Origin: Okeania sp. KiyG1
GTDB taxonomy: Bacteria > Cyanobacteriota > Cyanobacteriia > Cyanobacteriales > Microcoleaceae
Length of the DNA stretch: 64,000 nt
Direction: 5' to 3'
Assembly: GCF_014132355.1 (NCBI RefSeq)
Contig: NZ_BLZO01000011.1
Coordinates: 99,315 to 163,314 of the forward strand
Shown here: one piece after another, positions 9,769 through 19,888 of the stretch
Layout of the letters: each line of letters starts with the position of its first letter
Position numbering within the stretch: the stretch's first letter is position 1
The notes under the pieces: model-generated
The model's input: the letters and a program-made list of their open reading frames with translations, nothing else
Told to the model about the DNA's origin: nothing
Database searches by the model: none
Made by a program: the position numbers and the translations under genes

Positions 9769-11529
9769 TTAACCTTTTTCCAGATTTTTTTCTTCATCTC
9801 TTAAACTCTTTATAGATTTGATAAAAGAACCCCAAGTAGTTTTTATATGAGCTATATCACCGGTTCTAATGTGAACTAATAACTTGATTTTTTGAACATC
9901 AAAATTTTTCTGAATTTTAACTTGATGTCGATCATTTTCAAAGTAAATTTTTCTGAAGTTAAGATTGTCTTGATAGCTATGAATTTCTGAATTAATTAAT
10001 GATAAAATTTTTCCCCTAGCTCTCGTGCCTTTATCTAGCATAAAAATCACAAGAGTATCATTACTAAAATTACGTTTATCGAGTAAATTCTGACAATATT
10101 GCTGTAACTCATTTAGGGACTTCATAGATTTTAAATCAGCAAAATTATCATCATTAAACTGTAAATATATCCAGCTATAATTACTCAGATGTATATTTTT
10201 AGTATTAACAGACCAATATCGATTAAACCCTAGAAAATCATAAACTTTTTGAGAACTACGATTACTGTTGAAATCAGTATGAATATATTCATAACCTAAA
10301 GACATACCTAATTTATAGAACATCATAAATTGAAGTAATTGGTCTGTAAATCCAGCGCGTGTAGGGATAATAGTAAAATTTATAGTTTTACTACTTTGAC
10401 TAAAGTTAATTTCTTCCTTTTCTTTGAACAGATCTGTTTGTTTTAGAGAACGCTCCAATTTTTCATGGAACAGATAGTTATCTGGTCTTAACTCTACTGC
10501 ACGACGGTAAGCTTGAATTGCTAACTGTAATTTTTTTTGTTGACTTAGTGCTTCTCCTAACTTGTAGTGAAATCTTGCTAAATTGGGATTAAGCTTGATA
10601 CCTTGATGATAAATAAGAACTGCTCGATCTATTTTTCCTTGCTTGAGAAATATTTCCCCTATTTTACAGTAACTATCCCAAATATTAGGATTATTTTCAA
10701 TTATTCGTTCGTAAAAAATAAGAGCTTCATTTAATTTACCCTGTTCATATAAAATATCTGCTAAATGTTTGCGAGACCAAGGAAAATTAGGATTAAATTC
10801 TGTAGCTTTTTGAAATGCTTCAACAGCATCATTTAATTTGCCCGTTTCTTGGAAAAGTTTTCCTAGTTTGTGAAATAAAACCCAGTTTTTCGGTAAAAGT
10901 TCAATTAAATTTTGATAACAATTGATAGCCCCATCTAGTTCCCCTCTCTCTACTAAAACTTCTCCTAATTTAGAATAAGCTTCCGATAAATTAGGATTTA
11001 ATTCTATGGCCTCACGATAATCAATTATTGCCTCTTCCGTTTTACCCTCATTTAATAAAATATCCCCATGATTCACCTTTTCTAAAGCCGTCTTTTCTAA
11101 TTCTATTTTTTTAGCTTGAGACCAATATTTTTTTGCCAAACTTAAGTTACCTAATTTTTGGCAAACCCTAGATAAATTTCGATAAGCACCAGGCAAATTT
11201 GGTTGTAATTCAATAGCTGTTTCATAGCAAGCTATAGCTGGTTGCCATTCATTTTGTTTAGCATATAAACTTCCAATATTTATGTATATCTCCGCCCAAT
11301 TTGGCTGCTGCATTATAGCTTTTGTATACCAACTTATCGCCTCTTCTAACTTTCCCATTGCCTGTAATATATTTCCTAATGTTTTACAAGTCAAAGGATA
11401 AACAGGTAATATTTCTAGAGATTTTTCACAGCATAAATAAGCTTCATCTAATTTTCCAGCTTCTAAATAAGATTCTGCTTCTTGATATAAACTAAAAGCT
11501 GACATTTCTGGAGTTAAATTTGAATACAT
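9769..11529 (-). CDS. TPR protein with fucosyltransferase-like domain, broken C-terminus
   Basis: Residues ~10-370 hold about ten TPR units. From ~381 (FTIIPTRAGFTDQLLQFMMF) a glycosyltransferase domain begins; residues ~551-558 contain VHIRTGD, the HxRxGD nucleotide-sugar motif of GT11/GT23-type fucosyltransferases. The frame then ends at EEKNLEKG-stop. The rest of the domain is found in another frame at 9198-9734. Reading LNDLNF in a third frame between them restores continuity, so two single-base changes within about 20 bp, in A-rich and T6 runs, are enough to explain the break. It shares its N-terminal TPR module with the sulfotransferase paralogues, suggesting module swapping. The GT family call is by motif only. 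Confidence 0.75.
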   Translation of the reverse strand: MYSNLTPEMSAFSLYQEAESYLEAGKLDEAYLCCEKSLEILPVYPLTCKTLGNILQAMGKLEEAISWYTKAIMQQPNWAEIYINIGSLYAKQNEWQPAIACYETAIELQPNLPGAYRNLSRVCQKLGNLSLAKKYWSQAKKIELEKTALEKVNHGDILLNEGKTEEAIIDYREAIELNPNLSEAYSKLGEVLVERGELDGAINCYQNLIELLPKNWVLFHKLGKLFQETGKLNDAVEAFQKATEFNPNFPWSRKHLADILYEQGKLNEALIFYERIIENNPNIWDSYCKIGEIFLKQGKIDRAVLIYHQGIKLNPNLARFHYKLGEALSQQKKLQLAIQAYRRAVELRPDNYLFHEKLERSLKQTDLFKEKEEINFSQSSKTINFTIIPTRAGFTDQLLQFMMFYKLGMSLGYEYIHTDFNSNRSSQKVYDFLGFNRYWSVNTKNIHLSNYSWIYLQFNDDNFADLKSMKSLNELQQYCQNLLDKRNFSNDTLVIFMLDKGTRARGKILSLINSEIHSYQDNLNFRKIYFENDRHQVKIQKNFDVQKIKLLVHIRTGDIAHIKTTWGSFIKSIKSLRDEEKNLEKG

Positions 11530-11566
11530 ATTTCTGTTTTAAAATGTTTGAATTGAAGAAGGAGTC

Positions 11567-11686
11567 ATTTCAGTTATCAGTTATCAGTTATCAGTTATCA
11601 GTCAGAATTTAGGAGAAAATAATAGTGGTCATTTCAGTTATCAGTTATCAGTTATCAGTTATCAGTTATCAGTTATTAGTACCTCT
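11567..11686. repeat. TTATCAG heptamer arrays (two runs)
   Basis: Two runs of the heptamer TTATCAG, about 11573-11604 and 11639-11680, are each preceded by TCATTTCAG. They lie upstream of the TPR-glycosyltransferase gene start (11529). No gene is found between 11530 and 12042. Confidence 0.75.
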
Positions 11687-12042
11687 GCATTTTTGAGAAG
11701 TGGGTTCCCATCTATCAATGACTCTAAATTCTCTACAACGCTCCCGACGAGGAGAGCGCGGGTATAAATCCCAACGTTGAGATAAAAGATAATATTATAA
11801 CTTGATTGTAGCCTACCCAGATTTTAATCTCTCTTTTCCCCTCTTATACCATTTCTCAAAAACTTTTCTACATTTTGTTGAACAGGGTAGTAGAGTAGTA
11901 GGGGAGTGAGGGAGAAGCAAACATAAGAATAATTAACATTAAATTAGCTAAAATTAGTAAAAAGTAATTTTGCTTATGCTGATTAGTTGACAACTGAAGT
12001 ATGGCACAAGTATAGTACTATTTTTGGGAATTGGTATTAATT

Positions 12043-14133
12043 TCAGTTAAGTTTCATTCCTAAATATTCTTCTAGTCTTTGATTATGAATTTAGAAATAA
12101 TCATTTAAAGTTCTAGGGATTGATAAATCAATAAATGTTGGAAATAATCTCATAACCTGATTGTAGTCCACCCAAATTTCAATCTATCTTTTTGTAAGCA
12201 TTTCCTGCGGAATGCTGCGCAAACAGGTGTCAGTTATCAACCATCAGCTATTAACTTAATTGCCCTTTTTTGAGGAATCAGAGTTGAAAGATTTAATAGA
12301 ATTAAAAGTCTGAAATAAATTAGCTACTTGCTCACGACTCAATATTACTCAAATCCTTAAACTACTAATTCCTGTTAACGTAGTTCCTCCGGAGGAGGAA
12401 AGCTCACCGCTAATTGCTGTTTGCGCAGCATTCCGGAGGAAATGCTTACCTCTTTTTTTGGAAAAAAATCAAAAAAATCGGGTCTCCATGCTGAATTTTT
12501 AAAGGAATAAAAAATCAAACTCAGGATTTTATTGCCTCCCTATTCCACGAAGTACTGATAACTGAATTTGTTCCTAATTCCAGTTAAACTTCATTCCTAA
12601 ATACTCTTCTAGTCTGTGGTTATGAATTTAGAAATAATCATTTAAAGTTCTAGGGATTTATTCATCAATAAATGTTGGAAATAATCTCATAACCTGATTG
12701 TAGTCCACCCAAATTTCAATCTATTTTTTTGGAAAAAATCAAAAAATCGGGTCTCCATGCTGAATTTTTAAAGGAATAAAAAATCAAACTCAGGATTTTC
12801 TTGCCTCCCTATTCCACGAAGTACTGATAACTGAATTTGTTCCTAATTCCAGTTAAACTTCATTCCTAAATACTCTTCTAGTCTGTGGTTATGAATTTGG
12901 AAATAATCATTTAAAGTTCTAGGGATTGATAAATCAATAAATGTTGGAAATAATCTCATAACCTGATTGTAGTCCACCCAAATTTCAATCTATCTTTTTG
13001 TAAGCATTTCCTGCGGAATGCTGCGCAAACAGGTGTCAGTTATCAACCATCAGCTATTAACTTAATTGCCCTTTTTTGAGGAATCAGAGTTGAAAGATTT
13101 AATAGAATTAAAAGTCTGAAATAAATTAGCTACTTGCTCACGACTCAATATTACTCAAATCCTTAAACTACTAATTCCTGTTAACGTAGTTCCTCCGGAG
13201 GAGGAAAGCTCACCGCTAATTGCTTAATGCTTACCTCTTTTTTTGGAAAAAAGTCAAAAAAATCGGGTCTCCATGCTGAATTTTTAAAGGAATAAAAAAT
13301 CAAACTCAGGATTTTATTGCCTCCCTATTCCACGAAGTACTGATAACTGAATTTGTTCCTAATTCCAGTTAAACTTCATTCCTAAATACTCTTCTAGTCT
13401 GTGGTTATGAATTTAGAAATAATCATTTAAACTCCTACGGATTTATTCATCAATAAATGTTGGAAATAATCTCATAACCTGATTGTAGTCCACCCAAATT
13501 TCAATCTATTTTTTTTGGAAAAAAGTCAAAAAAATCGGGTCTCCATGCTGAATTTTTAAAGGAATAAAAAATCAAACTCAGGATTTTCTTGCCTCCCTAT
13601 TCCACGAAGTACTGATAACTGAATTTGTTCCTAATTCCAGTTAAACTTCATTCCTAAATACTCTTCTAGTCTGTGGTTATGAATTTGGAAATAATCATTT
13701 AAATTCCTACGGATTTATTCATCAATAAATGTTGGAAATAATCTCATAACCTGATTGTAGTCCACCCAAATTTCAATCTATTTTTTTTGGAAAAAAGTCA
13801 AAAAAATCGGGTCTCCATGCTGAATTTTTAAAGGAATAAAAAATCAAATTCAGGATTTTCTTGCCTCCCTATTGCAAGAGGTACTAATAACTGTTGACTG
13901 ATGACTGATAACTAAATTTACTCTTAATTCCAGTTAAATTTCATTCCTAAATACTCTTCTAGTCTGTGGTTATGAATTGGGAAATAATCATTTAAACTCC
14001 TACGGATTGATCGATCAATAAATATTTGAAATAATCTCATAACCTGATTGTAGTCCACCCAGATTTTAATCTCTATTTTTTTGACAAAAATTTCGGATAT
14101 CAAGCCTTCCTTTTTGAGGGAATAAAAAATCAA
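12043..14133 (-). repeat. Array of six truncated sulfotransferase 3'-end units
   Basis: The same unit, starting at the stop codon and reading CAGTTAAACTTCATTCC on the plus strand, begins at about 12043, 12581, 12850, 13366, 13638 and 13931. Each keeps about 31 codons of the C-terminus of the gene at 14420 (to the GATTxATCAATA point), then switches to a shared non-coding tail with AATGTTGGAAATAATCTC, GATTGTAGTCCACCC and, in most, AAAAAATCGGGTCTCC. Unit length is about 269-293 bp. A larger ~670-bp block (12060-12745) is repeated at 12866-13530. All units have the same orientation as the intact gene. Confidence 0.88.
13924..14133 (-). pseudogene. Truncated sulfotransferase C-terminus (69-codon frame)
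   Basis: Unit nearest the intact gene. Its last ~31 codons read IDRSIRRSLNDYFPIHNH then RLEEYLGMKFNWN, matching the C-terminus of the protein at 14420-16291 (IDESIRRSLNDYFQIHNH). The preceding ~38 codons are the non-coding tail read through and not a sulfotransferase. No start signal. It is a by-product of the array and probably not translated. The spacer 14134-14419 holds only TTAGC/ATCAGC repeats and a GCAGCATGACC palindrome. Confidence 0.75.
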
Positions 14134-14419
14134 ATTCAGTATTTTATTGCCTACCTATTCCAGGAATTACTGATAACTTTTAACGTAAACATTCAGTTAT
14201 TAGCTGTCAGCTCTCAGCAATAAAACTCTGCTCTTAAAACTATACTCTATAAACACCTTTTTTAAGATAAAACTTGACCAAAAAGAGAAGTTAGAAGTTA
14301 TGTATTTGCTATTAAATCAATTTTTGCCCTCTTCCTTCTTCCTTAGCTGATAGCTGACCGCTGTTTGCGCAGCATGACCTAGGAAATGCTTACCTATTAA
14401 CTGATAACTGAATTTACTC

Positions 14420-16291
14420 CTAATTCCAGTTAAACTTCATTCCTAAATACTCTTCCAGTCTGTGGTTATGAATTTGGAAATAATCATTTAAACTCCTACG
14501 GATTGATTCATCAATAGGAGAATAATTTCCCATATTATAATTTTTGTACTCCGAGAGTCGATATTCTGGCAAATCTAAAAATTTTAAAACCTTCCCCATA
14601 GTAACTTCTGGATAGGCATAAAAATCTTCACTTTTCAAAATTAGGAATTGTTCCCGTGGAAATAAACTCATCCATTCCTTAAAAAACTCAACATATACTC
14701 CTCGTGCTAAATAATTTAATTCCTTCATCCAATAATTAACTTTTTCAGGAGCTTTCGTTAGCTTCTCTAAATCTAATTGAATAGCCTCCTCAAAAGATCG
14801 ATTTTCCCAGTTTAATCGTAGCCATTGATAATATTGAGATATGGCTCTATCCACAGGATTTCTTAAAAGTATAATTAACTTAATTTTAGGGAAAACTTGA
14901 AAAATTCTTCTTGCAGCATTCGGATAATCAAAATAACTAGGACTAGCTTCCCCTGTCAGAAAATTTTTCCCTTTTGAAATTGCTGGAAAATGAGCTAGAT
15001 ACCAATTTATAGACTCATTAAATTTCCAAGACCAAAAATCCATTTCTTTTTTAATCGGAGGAATAATTTGTGGATGTTGAGTCAGATAACTATAAAGGGA
15101 AGTAGTACCTCCTTTTTGAACTCCAATAATGATAAAATTCGGTCCTTGTACTTCTTCTAAATTCCATGGTTGAGATACTAATTCAGGGTATGATTTCTGA
15201 GTTCGCTGATAACAAGTAGTTTGATAATAAGGTATAGCTTCTTCAATTTTATTCAAACGAGTTAAAGCCTCTCCTATATTGAAGTAAGACCAATAAGAAT
15301 CAGGATTAGACTTTTGAAATTTCTGGAAAAAAGTGAGTATTTCTGATAGTTTATCCTCTCTCACAAAAGCTTCCCATATATTGTAATAAAACCACCAAGA
15401 TAGGTCTGGATTAATTTCAATAGCTTGACGATAAGCTACAACTGCTTCATCCCATTTTTGCTGTCGAGTTAAGGCAATACCTAAATTATAATAAGACTGA
15501 CTATTTGGATTTAATTCTATTTTTCTTCGGAGTTCTAAAATTTCTTGGGATAACTGGTATTTTTTATCTAAAACTTGCTGTAGCTTGTGGCAAATGTCTA
15601 AGTCATCTTGATTAATCTCGAGAGCCATTTTATAAAAAATAATCGCCCCATTATTCTTATCTGCTTTAGCTAAATTATTTGCCATTTCTACAAATAAATT
15701 TGGATTATCCTCTAAAAATTCCAGTAATTTATCGTAAATAAGATATTGCCCTCGGTGCTGAATAGCTTGATGATAATCCTGAATTGCTGCATCTATATTG
15801 AAATGATATTTTTGTTCTATAGCATCTCCTAACTTACTGTAAATTCCTGGTGATTCTGGCTGCAACTTAACCACATAAATATAGTTATATATAGCTTCAT
15901 CCCATTTTTTTAACTCTATTAAAGCATTACCTAAATTGTAGTAAGACCAAGGAAAACTTCGATCGATTTTAATTGCATTTTTATAAGCATTAACAGCATT
16001 TTCCCATCTTTGTAATTTGCTTAAAGCATCTCCCAAATTATAATGAGACCAAGAAAAATTATGATTTAATTCTATAGCGCGATAGTAAAATTTTATAGCT
16101 TCATCCCAGTTTTCTTGTTGATGTAAAACCTGTGCTAAATGATAGTAATACCAAGAAAAATTAGGCTTTAGTGTAATAGCTTGATGGTAGTTTTCAATTG
16201 CTAACTCCCATTTTTTCTGTTTAGCATATATAGTTGCAAGTTTGGCATACTCTTCAGGTGTATTCGGATTTAAGTTGGTGCTTGATGACAT
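14420..16291 (-). CDS. TPR-repeat sulfotransferase (623 aa)
   Basis: Residues ~8-365 form about nine TPR units rich in the pattern WDEAVxxYxxAIEINP. The sulfotransferase domain begins near residue 381: PAPS loop FIIIGVQKGGTTSLYSYL, 3'-phosphate site LIILLRNPVDRAISQYYQW, C-terminus LEEYLGMKFNWN. It lacks the NQQAENYLxxGxxxxA module that opens the other three paralogues, starting instead with NPNTPEEYAKLATIYAKQ. Six truncated copies of its 3' end lie just downstream. Cytoplasmic PAPS-dependent sulfotransferase; acceptor unknown. Confidence 0.88.
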   Translation of the reverse strand: MSSSTNLNPNTPEEYAKLATIYAKQKKWELAIENYHQAITLKPNFSWYYYHLAQVLHQQENWDEAIKFYYRAIELNHNFSWSHYNLGDALSKLQRWENAVNAYKNAIKIDRSFPWSYYNLGNALIELKKWDEAIYNYIYVVKLQPESPGIYSKLGDAIEQKYHFNIDAAIQDYHQAIQHRGQYLIYDKLLEFLEDNPNLFVEMANNLAKADKNNGAIIFYKMALEINQDDLDICHKLQQVLDKKYQLSQEILELRRKIELNPNSQSYYNLGIALTRQQKWDEAVVAYRQAIEINPDLSWWFYYNIWEAFVREDKLSEILTFFQKFQKSNPDSYWSYFNIGEALTRLNKIEEAIPYYQTTCYQRTQKSYPELVSQPWNLEEVQGPNFIIIGVQKGGTTSLYSYLTQHPQIIPPIKKEMDFWSWKFNESINWYLAHFPAISKGKNFLTGEASPSYFDYPNAARRIFQVFPKIKLIILLRNPVDRAISQYYQWLRLNWENRSFEEAIQLDLEKLTKAPEKVNYWMKELNYLARGVYVEFFKEWMSLFPREQFLILKSEDFYAYPEVTMGKVLKFLDLPEYRLSEYKNYNMGNYSPIDESIRRSLNDYFQIHNHRLEEYLGMKFNWN

Positions 16292-16304
16292 AAAAGTTGT
16301 TCAT

Positions 16305-16550
16305 TAATGGATAATGGATAATGGATAATGGATAATTGATAATTACCTCTGGTTAAAACCGTTACGGAATTGAATATCAGGAGATATTATTTCTTCTCTT
16401 GGTCGATTGGATATGGTTAGGAAACCCATCCATCCCACCCTACGGGAAGCTCCGCTACGACCGCTTTTTTTTCCCCTTAAAAGGGGAGGCTTCAAGGCGC
16501 GAATTATTTAATAATTAATAATTAATAATTAATAATTCGGTAATAGGTAA
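16305..16550 (+). repeat. Family B intergenic repeat
   Basis: Same landmarks as 4871-5078: four ATGGATA units, ACCTCTGGTTAAAACCG, TCTTCTCTTGGTCGATTGG, CATCCCACCC, GACCGC, CCCCTTAAAAGGGGAGGC and several ATTAATA units ending in ATTCGGTAAT. It lies 14 bp upstream of the start codon at 16291, so it forms the leader of the sulfotransferase gene. Confidence 0.75.
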
Positions 16551-16679
16551 TTGGCACATTTATAAGCTTAAAACTCAAACAACGCAATATTTTTGCTTCT
16601 CTCCTAAATAACTAAACATCTTCTTCCTTCTTCCCTTTTTCTTCTTCCTTCTACTATATCAAATAAAGTTTGTAGATTA

Positions 16680-17081
16680 TACCAGCTTGATAAATATTTG
16701 CTACAAATAGACTGGCTATTTCTTAAGAGTTAACCCACCCCTAACCCCTCCTGGGAGGGGGAGTCACCGACTCAGAATAAATGGCTTCGATATCGTTTTT
16801 TAGGTCGGAAATTATATTTTTCGTCAAATAGACATCCACTGCACTTGTCTTTTAAATAGTAAGCAGTATTAAAGTAATTTATAGAAAATATCTATTGGAC
16901 GAAAAAGATAAATTACTATATAAAAAATGGTATCAAACCTATTCCCATACGACTCCTGACTCCTGTCTTCCCCTCCCCTCCACGGTCGGGGTTAGGGGTG
17001 GGTTGGGAGGGGTTAGGGGTGGGTTGACTCCTAAGCAGTAACCTAAATATTTGTAGCAAAGATTTATCAAACTGGTATTAT
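16680..17081 (+). repeat. Family D element with ~30-bp inverted ends
   Basis: The left end, TACCAGCTTGATAAATATTT then GCTACAAATA, is mirrored by the right end TATTTGTAGCAAAGATTTAT then CAAACTGGTA. Inside are the CCCACCCCTAACCCC segment in both orientations, and a second inverted pair around TTTTTCGTCAAATAG and TATTGGACGAAAAA. No gene. Structure is that of a non-autonomous element about 400 bp long. The rest of 16551-17305 has CTCCCTTATTTAGATG repeats. Confidence 0.7.
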
Positions 17082-17305
17082 CCCTACTCCCTTATTTAGA
17101 TGAAAAAAACCTATCTATTTACACAGGGTAAATCTTCCTATTATCCCGACTCCCTACTCCCTTATTTAGATGAAAAAAACCTATCTTCTTACACAGAGTA
17201 AATATTCCTATTATCCCTACTCCCTACTTCCTACTCCCTTATTTATTTACTCAATTCCGACATAATGAGATAATAGTTAGTAACACAAAATATTCTAGAA
17301 ATTCA

Positions 17306-18124
17306 ATGGGTATATCTATAGAAGTTGACAAAACAACCTTTGCCACCGAAGTCTTAAAAAATTCCCACCAAAAACCTGTTTTAGTAGACTTTTACGCTAC
17401 TTGGTGTGGTCCGTGTAAAATGCTCAAACCAATCTTAGAAAAATTGGTTCAAGAATATGACTTTATCTTAGCTAAAGTTGATGTAGATCATAATCCAGAA
17501 TTAGCTCAGACTTATGGTGTAGAGGGAGTACCAGATGTTAAAGTCGTAACTCAAGGAGAAGTTAAACCAGGTTTTGTCGGAGTTCTTTCAGAGCCAAAAC
17601 TACGAAACTTTCTAGGTGAACTTAACCTTAAATCAGAACTAGAAACAGAACTAGAAACACTGCGGAACTTAACAAAATCTGGAGAACTAAAACAAGCAAA
17701 AAATCTTTTAGACCAGCTTTTTCAAAAATATCCTCGTAATATTAGTTTAATCATAGAAGCTGCGAAATTTTTAGTAAGCTTAAATCGATTAGAAGAAGCT
17801 CAAAAACTAATAGAAACTATAGGAGAAAATAACCGAGAATTTTATCCCCAAGTACAAGCAGTAAAAGGACTAATTCACTTTAAACAAGAAGCAGAAAACC
17901 CTGGTGATACTGAACTAGATAAAATGTATGCTCAAGCTTGTAGCTTAACACTATCAGCTAACTATGAAGAAGCACTAAAATTATTTTTAGATATAGTCAC
18001 CAGGAATCGTAAATATAAAAATGACGGCGCACGCAAAGCAATGCTGGCAATATTTAATATCTTAGGAGATGATAACTCTACCAGTAAAGAATATCGAAAG
18101 CAACTATTATTAAACTTGTACTAA
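17306..18124 (+). CDS. CnoX/YbbN-like thioredoxin-TPR co-chaperone
   Basis: Residues 1-105 are a thioredoxin fold with WCGPC (Cys34, Cys37) and the cis-Pro region GVEGVPDVKV. Residues ~115-272 are helical, TPR-like (ELKQAKNLLDQLFQKYP, YEEALKLFLDIVTRN). At 272 residues and with this order it matches CnoX (YbbN), which protects client proteins from over-oxidation and hands them to chaperones. E. coli CnoX has SxxC while many others keep CxxC, so this copy could also have disulfide activity. It is monocistronic by spacing. Start chosen at ATG 17306, the only one giving the full thioredoxin N-terminus. Confidence 0.88.
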   Translation: MGISIEVDKTTFATEVLKNSHQKPVLVDFYATWCGPCKMLKPILEKLVQEYDFILAKVDVDHNPELAQTYGVEGVPDVKVVTQGEVKPGFVGVLSEPKLRNFLGELNLKSELETELETLRNLTKSGELKQAKNLLDQLFQKYPRNISLIIEAAKFLVSLNRLEEAQKLIETIGENNREFYPQVQAVKGLIHFKQEAENPGDTELDKMYAQACSLTLSANYEEALKLFLDIVTRNRKYKNDGARKAMLAIFNILGDDNSTSKEYRKQLLLNLY

Positions 18125-18208
18125 AAATAGTTCTTCATTTTAACTAGCTATCAGCTATTAACCCTTCATATAGAATCTGGTTATATAGTTATGTTCATAA
18201 TTCTATAA

Positions 18209-18495
18209 TTAGGGCTTGCTGATTAAATCTAAAAGTATTTACAGATAAAGGTTTTAGCCTTTTTGGGGCCTTTAAAAAGTGCCTGGTTTTCAGCCTAAAA
18301 CCCTCAAAAAGTTAGTATTTTAGGCGCATAGTTGGGCAGAAAAATCATTCTGATAATTCTTACTCCTACCTCCTCGCTCGTACCCATTTCTCCTGTCTTC
18401 CCCTCCCCTCCTGGGAGGGGTTAGGGTGGGTTGGGAGGGGTTAGGGGTGGGTTGTCTCCTACCCTCACCCATAAGACTTTTTCAGCAAACCCTAA
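18209..18495 (+). repeat. MITE-like family A copy (287 bp)
   Basis: Begins TTAGGGCTTGCTGA and ends TCAGCAAACCCTAA, perfect inverted termini apart from one base. Contains GGCAGAAAAATCATTCT, common to family A, and the GGGAGGGGTTAGGGGTGGG segment. It lies 85 bp after the CnoX-like gene and abuts a second, inverted copy. Confidence 0.8.
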
Positions 18496-18736
18496 TTAGG
18501 GTTTGCGTATGGAAAGTCTTTTTGCTCTTTGTAGGAGTCAGGAGTCAGGAAGACCGAGTCAGGAGGAATGGGGAATTTAGAGGAAGCAGTAAGAAGAATT
18601 ATCCATTGATTTTTCTGCCATAGTCAGCTCAAAATCCTAATTTTTTAGTCGCTCCAGCTAAAAAAGTTGCACCCCTTCCGGATTTCAAAAGGCTAAAACC
18701 TTTGCCAGTAAACGTTTTTACATTTAATCAGCACAG
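18496..18736 (-). repeat. MITE-like family A copy, inverted, abutting the previous
   Basis: Begins TTAGGGTTTGCGTATGGAAA and carries the inverse of GCAAAAAGACTTTCCATA from the 5165-6088 array; ends with the degenerate TTTAATCAGCACAGCAATAA. Two family A copies therefore meet head to head at 18495/18496. No gene inside. Confidence 0.65.
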
Positions 18737-18802
18737 CAATAATTACTTCAATATTTAATCTCCCCCACTCCCCCACTCCCCCACTCCCCGCTCCCCTGCT
18801 TT

Positions 18803-19711
18803 TTAAACTCCCATTGGCAGGACTAAACCTTCGCGGGCCATAACTGCCTGGGGAAAAGCTGCTTTGACTTTTTTTGCTATTTCATCTAGAAAATCATCAC
18901 TATGAGTAGGTTCATGGTGAAAAATTACCACCCGTTTGACTCCTGCCGCTTTAGCTACTTTGATTGCTTCCTGCCAAGTCGAATGTCCCCAACCAACCTT
19001 AGAAGACTTGGGATTATGATACTCATCATCAGTGTACATAGCATCGTAGATTAATACGTCAGCATTGCGGGATAAATGTACCACACTTTCATCCAAGCGG
19101 TCGGGAAAATGTTCTGTATCAGAACAATAAACTACCGTCTGTCCATTCCATGTCACTCTATATCCCATTGCTGTGTTAGGATGATTAAGAGACCCAGTCT
19201 CAATCTCAATATCATCCAGCATCATTTTTTCCCCATGCTGAAGCTCATAAAAACGTAAGTCAGCCTGAATACCATTTAAAGGAATAGGAGAGTTATAATG
19301 TAAGATTCTCTGTATGAAGTGCTTTTTCATTGACTCCCCTTCTGGAGGTATAGCTCCGTAGATATGAAAAATATTTCCTTGGGTAAAAGCAGGAGTAAAT
19401 AAAGGGAAACCTTGAATATGATCCCAGTGATAATGAGTGAAAAACATATAAGCTTCTATTGGCATTTCCTGCATCATTTCCTCACCTAATTCTCGTAGAC
19501 CAGTACCGCCATCAAATATCAGGCGCTTACCAGCTATTTGCATTTCTATGCAGGAAGTATTTCCACCATATCTAATAGTATCTTTTCCTGGAGTAGGAAC
19601 ACTACCTCTTACACCCCAGAACTTCACTAAAAAATCTCCTATTTGTTCAGGCACCTTGGAGAAATCAACACAATCTTGAGTTAGCACTTCAGAAGAAGGT
19701 TTAGTTTCCAT
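18803..19711 (-). CDS. Metallo-beta-lactamase-fold hydrolase
   Basis: A 302-residue protein with KFWGVRGSVPTPG near the start, a metal-binding HYHWDH motif (FFTHYHWDHIQGFPLF), a later His (GSLNHPNTAMGYR), a metal-bridging Asp (YCSDTEHFP) and a closing His (VVIFHHEPTHSDD). This is the RNase Z / phosphodiesterase-like branch of the fold, often labelled a cyclic-nucleotide phosphodiesterase-like protein; substrate is not known. No signal peptide. It lies 177 bp downstream of aroC on the same strand, with a GGGGGAGTGGGGGAG heptamer-type repeat just beyond its stop. Confidence 0.82.
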   Translation of the reverse strand: METKPSSEVLTQDCVDFSKVPEQIGDFLVKFWGVRGSVPTPGKDTIRYGGNTSCIEMQIAGKRLIFDGGTGLRELGEEMMQEMPIEAYMFFTHYHWDHIQGFPLFTPAFTQGNIFHIYGAIPPEGESMKKHFIQRILHYNSPIPLNGIQADLRFYELQHGEKMMLDDIEIETGSLNHPNTAMGYRVTWNGQTVVYCSDTEHFPDRLDESVVHLSRNADVLIYDAMYTDDEYHNPKSSKVGWGHSTWQEAIKVAKAAGVKRVVIFHHEPTHSDDFLDEIAKKVKAAFPQAVMAREGLVLPMGV

Positions 19712-19888
19712 ATAAATTTTCTTATAGCAGTTTCCACTTTATTAATTTAAAGATTTCTGAATTTTTGGGAAATTGAACTAGGGACAGAGACATAGAGCAC
19801 CACAAGAATTGGTTAAGACATTTTTCAATCCTGTTCGTGGAGCGTTTCCGCACCGAAAACCCTTTTAAAGTTAGCTATTCCCTATTCC

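Noticed and set aside
18426-18623. 65-codon plus-strand frame
   Set aside because: Spans the junction of two family A repeats and reads GGGAGGGG repeats; no protein features.
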